Shown: piece by piece, positions 33,491 through 42,587 of the stretch
How positions within the stretch are numbered: the stretch's first letter is position 1
Layout: each line of letters starts with the position of its first letter
Source of the DNA: Solobacterium sp. UBA3691
Lineage (GTDB): Bacteria > Bacillota_I > Bacilli_A > Erysipelotrichales > Erysipelotrichaceae
Length of the DNA stretch: 64,000 nt
Reading direction: 5' to 3'
NCBI GenBank assembly: GCA_002372175.1
Contig: DFIS01000087.1
Coordinates: 1-64,000, forward strand
Made by a program: the position numbers and the translations under genes
Notes under the pieces: generated by a model
What the model was told of the DNA's origin: nothing
The model's input: only the letters and a program-made list of their open reading frames with translations
Database searches by the model: none

Positions 33491-34471
33491 ATGCCTGAAG
33501 AATACTTCCCCGACGGTACACCCATCGCTTCGTGGTTTTACGATCTCCGTGTTCCTGCCCTGAGCGAACTTGGCACACCCTACGTACTGAAAGATCATGG
33601 GATCCGTGATGACGGTACGCTGCAGACCGAAGCTATCCAGGCATTGATCGATCAGGCATCAGCGGAAGGCGGCGGGGTGATCATCGTACCGAACGGCACC
33701 TGGCTGAGCGGCGCTTTATTCTTTCCCGGGAATGTAAACTTATATATCGAAAAAGGCGGGATCCTCAAAGGCAGTGAACATATCCGGGATTATCCGTTAT
33801 GCACAAAACGTATTGAAGGTATCAAGGGACCGAGCACGGATGCCATCGACATTGACGCATGCACGGATGTTCTGGTGAAGAACTGTTACATGGCGGTCAA
33901 CGATGATGCTGTGGCCCTCAAAGGCGGCAAGGGTCCCTGGGCAGATCAGGATCCGGACAACGGCGCCAACGAGCGGATCATTGTCGAGGACTGCGAATAC
34001 GGCTTTGTCCACAGCTGTCTGACCTTCGGCTCTGAATCCATTCATGACCGGAATATCATCCTCCGCAGGATCTGTGTCTCGGAGGGATACAACCTGTTAT
34101 GGATGAAGTTCCGTCCCGATACCCCGCAGTGCTACGAATACGTACGGATGGAAGATATCCGCGGAAAGACCGCAAACTTCCTGAATATCAACCCCTGGAG
34201 GCAGTTCTTCGATCTGCAGGGAAGAAGTGATCTCCCGGTATCCTGCGGCAGACATGTCGAACTGCGAAACTGTGAATTTACATGTGATACATTCTTCAAT
34301 GTACATAACAGCGAACAGTATACCCTCTCTGACTTCACTCTGGAGAACCTGAACATCAAAGCTGCGGATACCCGCTTTGAGGCAGACTTTATCCAGAACC
34401 TGCACTGTTCAAATATCACCCTGAAACAGAAAGAAGAACAGGAATTCCCGGATGCGGTAACAACGCTGTAA
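33491..34471 (+). CDS. GH28 polygalacturonase-family protein, internally shortened
   Basis: The 326-residue protein lacks a signal peptide and is cytoplasmic. The GH28 signatures are present: PSTDAIDIDACTDVLVKNCYM, VNDDAVALKGGKGPW (catalytic Asp pair), CLTFGSESIHDRN and MKFRPDTPQ. GH28 enzymes of this type usually have about 430-500 residues, with roughly 100 residues of beta-helix between the DYP turn and the STDAID motif. Here YPLCTKRIEG joins almost directly to IKGPSTDAID (about residue 110), so several coils appear to be missing in frame. Whether the enzyme still folds and releases galacturonate is doubtful. AAAGGAGG precedes the ATG. Confidence 0.85.
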   Translation: MPEEYFPDGTPIASWFYDLRVPALSELGTPYVLKDHGIRDDGTLQTEAIQALIDQASAEGGGVIIVPNGTWLSGALFFPGNVNLYIEKGGILKGSEHIRDYPLCTKRIEGIKGPSTDAIDIDACTDVLVKNCYMAVNDDAVALKGGKGPWADQDPDNGANERIIVEDCEYGFVHSCLTFGSESIHDRNIILRRICVSEGYNLLWMKFRPDTPQCYEYVRMEDIRGKTANFLNINPWRQFFDLQGRSDLPVSCGRHVELRNCEFTCDTFFNVHNSEQYTLSDFTLENLNIKAADTRFEADFIQNLHCSNITLKQKEEQEFPDAVTTL

Positions 34472-34493
34472 TACCCCGGGTTACAGATACAGT

Positions 34494-34538
34494 AAAAGAG
34501 GCAATTTGGTCTATGATATCAACCTTACTGCCTCTTTT
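34494..34538. terminator. Bidirectional terminator between GH28 and beta-glucuronidase genes
   Basis: A 10-bp stem AAAAGAGGCA/TGCCTCTTTT with a loop of about 25 bases lies between the convergent genes; A- and T-rich ends suit both directions. Confidence 0.7.
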
Positions 34539-34549
34539 GTCTTTACGGT

Positions 34550-36370
34550 CTAGCCCTTGTAATCTTCAGGCAGGCTTTCCCATCTCTTCTTGAATACGTA
34601 TGCAGCGCTCTTCGGCTGACGGTCGCGGGTGAAGATACCTTTCTTGTTTCCGTTCATACGGATGATGCCTTCAGTGGTCTGGAAGTCCGCAAAGTTCCAG
34701 ACAAGTTCACCCTTGATCCAGGGATAGGTGTCAAAGACTCTGTGTACCATATCCAGGTACTCATCCTGGTATTCCTGGCTCCACATGACGCTGGGCAGCT
34801 TGTGCAGCTCACCGTTTGTATCAGCACCGTATTCGGTGAAGATAAACGGTTTGTCGCCGCGGATCTTTGCCCATTCGTCCATCTCTGCACGGAATGCCTT
34901 CTCGGCATTGACGATTCTCGGACCGCCCATGACATACCAGCCATAGTATCTGTTCAGGGATACGAAATCACTCAGATCCCAGCACTTGCACAGGTTCGGT
35001 CTTGAATTCATGATCAGAGCGAATGTGCGCGGACGTCTCTGGGGATCGAACTCGTGTGCCTTTTCGAATACCTTTTCAAAGTAAGGTCTGGCGCTTTCGT
35101 GGACTGTCTCCGGTTCGTTCAGCAGTGACCAGGCAATAACACTCGGATGGTTCTTGTCACGGACGATCATGTCATGGACACAGTCGATGTGGTGTGCGAG
35201 AAGCTCCGGTGTCGTCTCCTTTTCAAACCAGGTAACAGCCTGTTTCTTTCCGCTGGATGCGTCTACCGCATTCATCAGACTTTCGAACATGCCGACTGCC
35301 GGTACTTCATCAATGATCAGGAAGCCTTCCTCATCTGCCATGTAGTACCATTCCTCTGCATACGGATAATGGCTTGTTCTATAGCAGTTTGCACCGATCC
35401 ACTTCATGCATTCGTAGTCACGCTGGGCAATCGCGTAATCCATGCCCTTGCCGCGGATATCTGCGTCCTCGTGCTTGCCGAAGCCCTTCAGGTAGATCGG
35501 CTTGCCGTTGAGCAGCAGTTCTCCGCTCTTGACCTCAAATGTACGGATACCGATGCGATCCTTGTACTCATCCGTCAGCTTGCCGTCTTTGCACAGGCTG
35601 ATCACGATCGTATAGAGATTCGGACTGCCGACACTCCAGAGTCTCGGCTCGCTGACTTCCAGTGTGCCTGTTCTGCCTTCTGCCTTTGCGGCACAGTTAC
35701 CTTCATCGTCATACAGGGCAACACTGACCGTTCCCTCACCTTCAGCTTCCACGCAGTAGTCAACAAATGCTTTTCCGTCTTCCAGTCTGTAGACTGTGGA
35801 ATAGTCTGTGATGGCTTCCTTCGGGAGTGCCATCAGTTTTACAGGACGGTGAATACCGGCATAGTTGTAGAAGTCGAAGTAAGGTGCTGCGACCTTCTTC
35901 CCGTTGGATAATACTTCAGTTGCACCGCAGGGAATCATCGTCTGCGAGAGCTCGTTGTTGGCAAGAACGGATAATCTGTTCTCCTCGTTGAACTTTACAT
36001 AGTCCGTGATATCGGCATTAAACGGCAGGAAACCTCCCGTATGCTGCGCGACTTCCGTTCCGTTGATAAACACTCTTGCCTTGTGTGTTACACTTCCGAA
36101 ACGTACGGCGATCCTGCGCTCTTTCCACTCCTCCGGCACAAGGAATTCTGTCTCGTACCAGAAGTCACCGCAGTATTCGCGGCTGTCCTTGTCCGTAAAG
36201 ATATCGCAGAAGCTTGAAGGGACAGGCATATTGACAGTATTCTTCAGTCCGTTCATCCAGTTTTCTGCTGTGCCTTTGGATTCAGGATCAAATTTGAATT
36301 TCCACAGACCATCAAGAGAAACGGCACGGCGTGTTGCAGTAACACGGGGATAAAGTAATGATGCTGTCAT
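34550..36370 (-). CDS. uidA: Beta-glucuronidase (GH2)
   Basis: The 606-residue GH2 enzyme has the sugar-binding, immunoglobulin-like and TIM-barrel domains in order. The acid/base Glu is in SLLNEPET (E419) and the nucleophile in FTEYGAD (E513). The NxK pair in GNKKGIFTRDRQPK (N575, K577), which recognises the glucuronate carboxylate, distinguishes it from galactosidases. A long segment after DEVPAVG (about 360-390) suggests the loop near the active site found in many gut GUS enzymes. No signal peptide: it hydrolyses imported glucuronides. A neighbouring GPH symporter is the probable importer. Confidence 0.93.
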   Translation of the reverse strand: MTASLLYPRVTATRRAVSLDGLWKFKFDPESKGTAENWMNGLKNTVNMPVPSSFCDIFTDKDSREYCGDFWYETEFLVPEEWKERRIAVRFGSVTHKARVFINGTEVAQHTGGFLPFNADITDYVKFNEENRLSVLANNELSQTMIPCGATEVLSNGKKVAAPYFDFYNYAGIHRPVKLMALPKEAITDYSTVYRLEDGKAFVDYCVEAEGEGTVSVALYDDEGNCAAKAEGRTGTLEVSEPRLWSVGSPNLYTIVISLCKDGKLTDEYKDRIGIRTFEVKSGELLLNGKPIYLKGFGKHEDADIRGKGMDYAIAQRDYECMKWIGANCYRTSHYPYAEEWYYMADEEGFLIIDEVPAVGMFESLMNAVDASSGKKQAVTWFEKETTPELLAHHIDCVHDMIVRDKNHPSVIAWSLLNEPETVHESARPYFEKVFEKAHEFDPQRRPRTFALIMNSRPNLCKCWDLSDFVSLNRYYGWYVMGGPRIVNAEKAFRAEMDEWAKIRGDKPFIFTEYGADTNGELHKLPSVMWSQEYQDEYLDMVHRVFDTYPWIKGELVWNFADFQTTEGIIRMNGNKKGIFTRDRQPKSAAYVFKKRWESLPEDYKG

Positions 36371-36381
36371 GTTTTTCCTCC

Positions 36382-36774
36382 TTATATCAGTATATTTCCG
36401 TTTTCATCTGCCTGCTTCGGTACGGCGATCATCCAGTCGATCAGCCCGAAGGCTACCGGTATTCCCGTCCAGCTGAGTGCCAGGTAGAATAATCCTTTCA
36501 CCCAGTGCTTCGCGTAGAACTGGTTGATGCCGAGTACCGCCAGCAGACAAAGCCAGAGGTATGTTTTGCGGTTGACCGGATGCAGAGCAGTATGTTTTTC
36601 CTTGAAGGCATAATATCTTTCACCCAGACGGGCAAACCACGATTTATCTTCAATATTATACTGCCGCTTCAGATCGGAAAGCTCTGATTCAAGTTCAAAC
36701 AGCTCTTTGATCTGCGCATCATTGAGTGGTGTAGATTTCTTTCCTTTTTTCAGAGTTTTATTCCTTTTTGCCAT
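36382..36774 (-). CDS. TM2-domain membrane protein
   Basis: The 130-residue protein has a basic N terminus and helical region (about 15-65), then two hydrophobic segments (about 72-85 and 92-112) with AVLGINQFYAKHWVKGLFYLAL and GLIDWM. That pair is the TM2 pattern. The function of these small proteins is unknown. It lies between the GPH symporter and the beta-glucuronidase, with 11-24 base gaps, so is cotranscribed. A GGAGG site precedes ATG 36774. Confidence 0.75.
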   Translation of the reverse strand: MAKRNKTLKKGKKSTPLNDAQIKELFELESELSDLKRQYNIEDKSWFARLGERYYAFKEKHTALHPVNRKTYLWLCLLAVLGINQFYAKHWVKGLFYLALSWTGIPVAFGLIDWMIAVPKQADENGNILI

Positions 36775-36798
36775 CTCATACCTCCGGAGATCGAATTA

Positions 36799-38289
36799 TC
36801 AGCCTTTTGCGTATTCCGCTTTGATCTCAGCGATACGTTCACGTACCTCTTCCATCTTTTCAGCTGTCAGCGGATAATACTTCATTGCAATAACGTTGAC
36901 GAGCAGACCGAGCGATACAAGTCCGTACATCAGGAAGATACCGACGATCTTCAGCTGAGGAGTAAACGGTGTGCTCAGGTCAGGCATGGTCTCCTTGAAG
37001 CCGATTGCAGACAGACACAGAGATGCGATCATCGGTGCCAGTGAAGAAACCAGCTTATCGATGAAGCTGAACAGTGTTCCCATCAGACCCGGAACATACT
37101 TGCCGGAGCGGTATGTCTCATAGTCGGCACAGTCTGCTGTCATCGGGATAACGATGTTGGAAGATACCTGCTGGAAACCGCCTGTTACAACTGTCAGGAC
37201 AAACAGAGCGATCGTGAAGAATGAGAAGCCTGTGAAGCCTTCATATCCGGGCAGATTCAGTGTCTTAGGATCGCCGAAGAGCCACAGCAGCATCATCAGG
37301 ACGTTTCCGGCCAGAGCTACCCAGCTGGAGATGATCATGGCTTTTCTCTGACCGAACTTCGTCGCAATAACACCGAGACCGACGAAGGTGAACAGGATAT
37401 TACCGATCGTAGTATAGATGCTGAAGCCTCCGGACAGAGCGTAGTTGCCGACAACGATACCGTACATGATCAGTGTGACAACAGATGTTCTTGCGGCAGA
37501 GCCAAGCTTGTCAGTAGATGCGGAAAGAACGAGCATCTGGATCGCCTTGTTGTTCTTGATGACTTCAAAGTAGTCCTTGAAGGTGATCATCTGAGGTTTG
37601 CCTGTACCGAAGTATTTCTCGTTATCCTTCGGCCAGATGGAGATGACAGCGATGCATGTAAAGATCGCAGAAGTGATCGCAACGATCAGCCACAGTTCGT
37701 GGAACAGTCCCAGATCGTTCTGGAAGCCGCCGTACTTAGGTGCGAGATACGAAGATACGAGGACCTGTCCGCCTGTGAAGAGGATCATATTATAAACTGC
37801 ATCGAAGATCGCAAATACAGGTCTCTGCTTCGGGTCGTTCGTTACACAGCTCTGCGCGGACTTGGTAACAACACACTGGAATGTATAACCAATGTAATAG
37901 AGAGCATTGATCAGGAAAAACCAGGCAATTCTGGCACCCCCAGCCGGAATGCTCGGTGTGAGATGGAAGATCAGGAAGCTGGTGACACACAGGATCAGGT
38001 TGCCCATGACCATGAATGGCCTGTTCTTACCGAACTTACCGTTTGTTCTGTCAACTACATAGCCGATGAACGGGTCTGTCACACCGTCCCAGATTCTCAT
38101 GATCATGGAGAAACTGCCGGCGAGGACTACACCCAGTCCTACCCATCCCGTAATGTAGTAGGCAATGAAATTCATCATAAACAGATAAAGATTTGTTGCA
38201 GTATTGTTCAGCGCATATCCGCCGATTCGCCACAGCGGTACACGATGAATGCCGTTGCCGACATCATACTTACTATTTGACGTACTCAT
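36799..38289 (-). CDS. GPH-family glycoside/glucuronide:cation symporter
   Basis: The 496-residue protein has about 12 membrane segments and the GPH signatures IWDGVTDPFIGYVVDRTNGKFGKNRPFM and, later, DCADYETYRSGKYVPGLMGTLFSF. Family members import glycosides with Na+ or H+. Being the first gene of an operon with beta-glucuronidase, it most likely imports glucuronides. AAAGGGG lies 9 bases before the ATG. It is divergent from the AraC regulator. Confidence 0.88.
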   Translation of the reverse strand: MSTSNSKYDVGNGIHRVPLWRIGGYALNNTATNLYLFMMNFIAYYITGWVGLGVVLAGSFSMIMRIWDGVTDPFIGYVVDRTNGKFGKNRPFMVMGNLILCVTSFLIFHLTPSIPAGGARIAWFFLINALYYIGYTFQCVVTKSAQSCVTNDPKQRPVFAIFDAVYNMILFTGGQVLVSSYLAPKYGGFQNDLGLFHELWLIVAITSAIFTCIAVISIWPKDNEKYFGTGKPQMITFKDYFEVIKNNKAIQMLVLSASTDKLGSAARTSVVTLIMYGIVVGNYALSGGFSIYTTIGNILFTFVGLGVIATKFGQRKAMIISSWVALAGNVLMMLLWLFGDPKTLNLPGYEGFTGFSFFTIALFVLTVVTGGFQQVSSNIVIPMTADCADYETYRSGKYVPGLMGTLFSFIDKLVSSLAPMIASLCLSAIGFKETMPDLSTPFTPQLKIVGIFLMYGLVSLGLLVNVIAMKYYPLTAEKMEEVRERIAEIKAEYAKG

Positions 38290-38372
38290 TTTATGTAACC
38301 CCTTTCATGAATTGTCCTGTTTCTGCGCAGGATTTTTACCACAGGATTATTCGACATCATCATATCGGGGAG

Positions 38373-38401
38373 TTGACAAACATAATAGGACAGTATTTAT
38401 T
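38373..38401 (+). promoter_or_regulatory. Promoter of the AraC-family regulator
   Basis: A perfect TTGACA box (38373-38378) is followed after 17 bases by TTTATT (38396-38401). It gives a leader of about 27 bases with no Shine-Dalgarno. A TGTCCT...AGGACA inverted pair flanks the wider intergenic region and may be operator sequence for the AraC protein. Confidence 0.5.
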
Positions 38402-38435
38402 TATACTTGGATAATATTTTTGTTATGATAATACT

Positions 38436-39665
38436 ATGAATAAGAATACCGACCTTCTGTATGCGTTTACAGATGAATTTATGAACAGCCTGTTCCTGAA
38501 GACAGAGAAGATCCGTATACATGAACCTCTTCCGGAACAGTTTGATTTCGGACTGCGCTCCATGCTGGGGATCAGGACACCTCTGACCATTTCCGACTTC
38601 ACCGGCATCTCTTTTGACGATACTAATAAGAGTATTTACTATCTGCAGGATGAATATTCGTGTTCATATATCCTTTTGCCGCATGACAGCGAGGATCTGA
38701 TCATACTCATCGGTCCGTATATCACGGAAGTCCCGGAGATCGGCGATATCCGGAAAATGTTCCGCCGGCAGCGTGTAACAAATGAACAGGTCATATCGCT
38801 TCTTCAGTACTACGGCTCACTTCCCTGCATCACGGATGAAGGCATCCTGTACTCCTATATCGAGGTTCTCTCACACTTTGTGCAGGGTGATGAAGCGGAT
38901 ATCCGCAAACTGAACACCGCCGTAACAGATCCCGAGTTTACCCCGGCTGTCAAACAGGATCCTGTCAAGCGCATGCAGACGCTGGAAAAGAAATACCAGA
39001 CGGAAGCAGCACTGATGGAACGGATCGCCGCCGGTGATGAAGCCGGTGCCCTGAAAGCATTCACCAGGATCGGCAGACTCGCATTTGATAACCGATCCAC
39101 CGACACCATCCGCTCCACGCAGTATTATCTTTCGGTATTAAATACTCTGTGCAGAAAGGCAGCACAGCGCGGAAATGTACATCCGTACTTTCTGGACGAG
39201 ATCTCCCGGCAGATGTCTGTCAGAATACTGAAGACATATGATCTGAAAAAACTTGATCACCTGGCAGATGAAATGATCACAGATTACTGCAGGCTTACTT
39301 CCAGGCACAAGGTGACCGGATACTCCCGCACCATCTCGGACGCTGTCAATTATATCTATGCCTGTATTGATCAGCAGGATCTCTCCCTCGATCTGGTGGC
39401 GGATGAACTCAATGTCAGTAAAAGCTATCTGTCAGCACGCTTCCGTGAGGAAACAGGCATGACGATGACCGCATACATCGCAAAGATACGCATGGACAGT
39501 GCACAGGAACTGCTGAAGAGCACAGCACTTCCGATACAGGATATCGCATCACTGTCCGGATATGATGATGCCGCATATTTCACAAGACTGTTCAAAAAGA
39601 AAACAGGCATGTCCCCGAGAGAATATCGGAAGAAGCCTGAAAAGAAATCATCCGAACAGCGCTAA
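38436..39665 (+). CDS. AraC-family transcriptional regulator
   Basis: The 409-residue protein has a long N-terminal sensing region of unknown type and a C-terminal double helix-turn-helix (about 305-405): LSLDLVADELNVSKSYLSARFREETG and LPIQDIASLSGYDDAAYFTRLFKKKTGMSPREYR. AraC proteins usually activate sugar-use operons on binding an effector. Divergent placement from the GPH/GUS operon marks that as the likely target, with a glucuronide or uronate signal. No Shine-Dalgarno is seen before ATG 38436. Confidence 0.9.
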   Translation: MNKNTDLLYAFTDEFMNSLFLKTEKIRIHEPLPEQFDFGLRSMLGIRTPLTISDFTGISFDDTNKSIYYLQDEYSCSYILLPHDSEDLIILIGPYITEVPEIGDIRKMFRRQRVTNEQVISLLQYYGSLPCITDEGILYSYIEVLSHFVQGDEADIRKLNTAVTDPEFTPAVKQDPVKRMQTLEKKYQTEAALMERIAAGDEAGALKAFTRIGRLAFDNRSTDTIRSTQYYLSVLNTLCRKAAQRGNVHPYFLDEISRQMSVRILKTYDLKKLDHLADEMITDYCRLTSRHKVTGYSRTISDAVNYIYACIDQQDLSLDLVADELNVSKSYLSARFREETGMTMTAYIAKIRMDSAQELLKSTALPIQDIASLSGYDDAAYFTRLFKKKTGMSPREYRKKPEKKSSEQR

Positions 39666-39671
39666 AAAAAC

Positions 39672-39709
39672 GAGCAGGAATTCTGCCCTTCCGGGTATGA
39701 TTCCTGCTC
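39672..39709. terminator. Bidirectional terminator
   Basis: A 10-bp stem GAGCAGGAAT/ATTCCTGCTC lies between the convergent AraC and kinase genes, with an A-run before and T-rich sequence after it. Confidence 0.82.
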
Positions 39710-39755
39710 ATTCTTTATACTGTCAGGTTCAGACTATGCAGTAATACTCTTCGTA

Positions 39756-40853
39756 TTAACGCTTAACTCTGGCACCGGCACCGCCCATGACACCTTCAAC
39801 TTCTTCCTTGGAAGCCATGGATGTATCGCCAGGTGTTGTCATTGCCAGTGCACCGTGAGCTGCACCGTAGTTAACAGCCTTCTCGGCATCACCGTATGTC
39901 ATCAGACCATATACCAGACCGGACGCAAAGGAGTCGCCGCCGCCGACACGGTCAAGGATCTCCAGTCCGTTGTATTCCTTGGACATGTGGATCTCACCGT
40001 CTGCCCAGCAGATCGCCTTCCAGTCATTGACTGTAGCAGTCTTAACCGTACGCAGTGTTGTCGCAATAGCCTTGAAGTTAGGATACTCCTTGGCAGCAGC
40101 TGCGATCATCTTGTAGTAACCTTCCAGGTTCAGCTCTTTGAGACCTGCATCGTTGCCTTCAACTTCAAGACCAAGGCAGGCTGTGAAGTCTTCTTCGTTA
40201 CCGATCATGACATCGACATACTTGGCAACTTCACGGTTGACCTCACGGCACTTCTCGAGACCGCCGATCGCACTCCACATGGAAGGACGGTAGTTCAGGT
40301 CGTAGGAAACGATCGTTCCGTATTTCTTGGCAGCCTTGCATGCGGCAATAACTGTATCACAAGCCTGCTCGGACAGTGCCGCATAGATACCGCCTGTATG
40401 GAGCCATCTGACACCTAATGTTCCGAAGATGTAATCGAAGTCAAAGTCTTCCGGTGTAGCCTGGGAGATCGCTGTGTTGGCTCTGTCACTGCAGCCGATA
40501 GCACCGCGGATACCGAAACCGCGCTCTGTGAAGTTCAGACCGTTACGGCAGATACGTCCGATACCGTCTGTCTTCTTCCAGTAGATCAGGCTTGTGTCAA
40601 CACCGCCCTGTTCGATCAGGTCCTTCATCAGTTTACCAACTTCATTGTCCGCAAATGCTGTAATAACAGCTGTATTCATACCAAAGCACTTATGCAGACC
40701 GCGGATTACGTTATACTCACCGCCGCCTTCCCATGCCTGGAATGTACGTGCAGTACGAATTCTGCCCTCTCCCGGGTCAAGGCGAAGCATAATTTCGCCA
40801 AGGCTGACCGCATCATACTTACATTCACTTGCGGGTCTGAGATTTAATTCCAT
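39756..40853 (-). CDS. Second PfkB-family kinase, KDG kinase-like
   Basis: The 365-residue protein is a paralogue of the KdgK at 24931-26016: SLGEIMLRLDPGEGRIRT, WEGGGEYNVIRGL and DRVGGGDSFASGLVYGL. It probably phosphorylates 2-keto-3-deoxygluconate or a related keto-acid. AAAGGA precedes ATG 40853 by 7 bases. It is a single-gene unit with its own operator, unlike the first copy, so the two kinases may answer different signals or substrates. Confidence 0.82.
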   Translation of the reverse strand: MELNLRPASECKYDAVSLGEIMLRLDPGEGRIRTARTFQAWEGGGEYNVIRGLHKCFGMNTAVITAFADNEVGKLMKDLIEQGGVDTSLIYWKKTDGIGRICRNGLNFTERGFGIRGAIGCSDRANTAISQATPEDFDFDYIFGTLGVRWLHTGGIYAALSEQACDTVIAACKAAKKYGTIVSYDLNYRPSMWSAIGGLEKCREVNREVAKYVDVMIGNEEDFTACLGLEVEGNDAGLKELNLEGYYKMIAAAAKEYPNFKAIATTLRTVKTATVNDWKAICWADGEIHMSKEYNGLEILDRVGGGDSFASGLVYGLMTYGDAEKAVNYGAAHGALAMTTPGDTSMASKEEVEGVMGGAGARVKR

Positions 40854-40905
40854 ATGGTTTTCCTTTCCGGCGCAGATGCGCTCTATACTATCCTCTTCTC
40901 TTACC

Positions 40906-40948
40906 ATTATATATTGAAAACACATGGAATTTCATAACTCATCCATGT
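40906..40948 (-). promoter_or_regulatory. Kinase promoter with ACATGG-N15-CCATGT operator
   Basis: The inverted repeat ACATGG-N15-CCATGT spans 40922-40948, the same architecture as at 33407-33433. A TATAAT box on the minus strand (40911-40906) lies 10 bases beyond it, and the -35 slot between the half-sites is poor. A regulator bound here would contact RNA polymerase directly. With the MATE promoter below it, this accounts for the 315-base gap between the two genes. Confidence 0.6.
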
Positions 40949-41112
40949 ACAATTTCAACCTCTTTACGTACCATTTTTCGTTTTTACGAACACTGCGTAC
41001 CTTTTTCAATACGATATGAACCGTTTTAAAGACAGCAGAAGGATATGCATGCACATCCCTCCTCCCGCTGATCTTTCCTTGTCTTCCTGCTGTACATATC
41101 TATTTTCTCTGT

Positions 41113-41142
41113 TTGCGTTCGGCTGTATTTCGTGCTTATATT
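41113..41142 (+). promoter_or_regulatory. Promoter of the MATE exporter gene
   Basis: TTGCGT (41113-41118) and TATATT (41137-41142) are separated by 18 bases and lie 26 bases before ATG 41169. Confidence 0.5.
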
Positions 41143-41168
41143 ATCAAAGTATACGGAGTTTGAATGCT

Positions 41169-42503
41169 ATGCAGAACATGACCGAAGGATCTCTGTTTTC
41201 CCATCTGTGGCGCTATGCCCTGCCGTTACTGCTGGCAAACTGGCTTCAGCTGGCTTATAACGCAGCTGACTCCATGATCGCCGGCAGGTTTATCGGACAG
41301 GATGCTTTGGCAGCGGAGGGAATCGCAGCTCCGGTCATGAATCTTGTGATCCTGGCGATCTCGGGTCTGTGCATCGGTGCCGGTATCTTCATGAGTGAGC
41401 GCTTCGGTGCCAATGACATGCCTTCTTTCCGCAGATCATTATCTGCTGTTCTCAAAGCCGGTATTCTCCTGAGTCTGATCATTGCGATCCCGGGATTTCT
41501 GCTTACACCGCTGATTCTCAGACTCCTTGCCGTACCGGAAGAGATCTTCCGCATCACGACGATCTATCAGCGGATCACCTTCATCGGTGTGCCCTTCACA
41601 TTTATCTATAATGCACTGGCATCGGCGATGAAAAGTGTCGGCGACTCCAAGCGTCCGCTGCGTTTTCTGGCGATCTGTTCGATCCTGAATATTCTGCTGG
41701 ATCTTGTTCTGCTGGGTATCTTCCGCCTCGGCATTGCGACCAGTGCCCTGACGACGGTATTTGCCCAGGTCTTCTCGGCCTTCCTGGCAGCCCGCTGCAT
41801 GATTAAAGAAATGCCGGATCTGATCCCCCGCCGTGAGGAATGGAAGACTGACACGGTACTGCTGAAACGGGTCATGAAGTACGGACTGCCCTCTGCCTTC
41901 CAGCAGGCAGTACAGCCCATCGGCAAGCTGCTGATCCAGTCCCAGGTGAATCTGCTGGGTGTCAGTACGATCGCCGCCTTCAACGCTGTCAGCCGCATCG
42001 ACAGCTTTGCGCTGATCCCTGAACAGGGCATTGCTTCGGCTATTTCTACCTGTATCGCCCAGAACCGCGGTGCTGAGAAACCGGACAGGATCAGGAAAGG
42101 CTTTTTCACCGGTATATCCATGGAACTTGTCTACGGCATCCTGATCGGCATCATTGCCCTGATCTTTGGCAAGCCTATTGTCGCCCTGTTTATCAAGGGT
42201 AACGGTACTGCCGAAGTCATCCGTGAAGGTACCGCATATCTGTCTGTCATTGCCCTGCTGTATGTTCTTCCAGGTTTTACCAACGGTTTCCAGGGATACT
42301 GCAGAGGCGTAGGCAAGATCCCTGTCACGATCCTCTGTACATTCATCCAGATCTCTCTGCGTACCATAGGAACATTCCTGTTAGCCGGCAGAATCGGTAT
42401 CAAAGGTATTGCGGCAGCCAGCGGTATCGGCTGGGCAGCCCAGCTCGCATTTGAGATCCCCTACGTACTGCATCACATGAAGACTCTTGAACAGCACAAA
42501 TAA
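41169..42503 (+). CDS. MATE-family multidrug/metabolite exporter
   Basis: The 444-residue protein has 12 hydrophobic segments and the MATE pattern: SLFSHLWRYALPLLLANWLQLAYNAADSMIAGRFIG at the start and ASAMKSVGDSKRPL mid-protein. These carriers exchange Na+ or H+ for drugs or organic cations. ATG 41169 (MQNMTEG) is chosen with GGAG 10 bases upstream; a longer frame would add an unlikely Cys/Ser-rich leader. It is a single gene ending at a terminator; the substrate is unknown. Confidence 0.88.
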   Translation: MQNMTEGSLFSHLWRYALPLLLANWLQLAYNAADSMIAGRFIGQDALAAEGIAAPVMNLVILAISGLCIGAGIFMSERFGANDMPSFRRSLSAVLKAGILLSLIIAIPGFLLTPLILRLLAVPEEIFRITTIYQRITFIGVPFTFIYNALASAMKSVGDSKRPLRFLAICSILNILLDLVLLGIFRLGIATSALTTVFAQVFSAFLAARCMIKEMPDLIPRREEWKTDTVLLKRVMKYGLPSAFQQAVQPIGKLLIQSQVNLLGVSTIAAFNAVSRIDSFALIPEQGIASAISTCIAQNRGAEKPDRIRKGFFTGISMELVYGILIGIIALIFGKPIVALFIKGNGTAEVIREGTAYLSVIALLYVLPGFTNGFQGYCRGVGKIPVTILCTFIQISLRTIGTFLLAGRIGIKGIAAASGIGWAAQLAFEIPYVLHHMKTLEQHK

Positions 42504-42543
42504 CATCACAGGATCCTGTTTTATTTCTCTCTGCAGGAACAAT

Positions 42544-42567
42544 AAAAGACCGGAATCCCGGTCTTCC
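42544..42567. terminator. Rho-independent terminator
   Basis: An 8-bp stem AAGACCGG/CCGGTCTT with a four-base loop lies between the convergent MATE and lipoprotein genes. Confidence 0.78.
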
Positions 42568-42587
42568 AAAGTTCTGTAACAGTCTGA

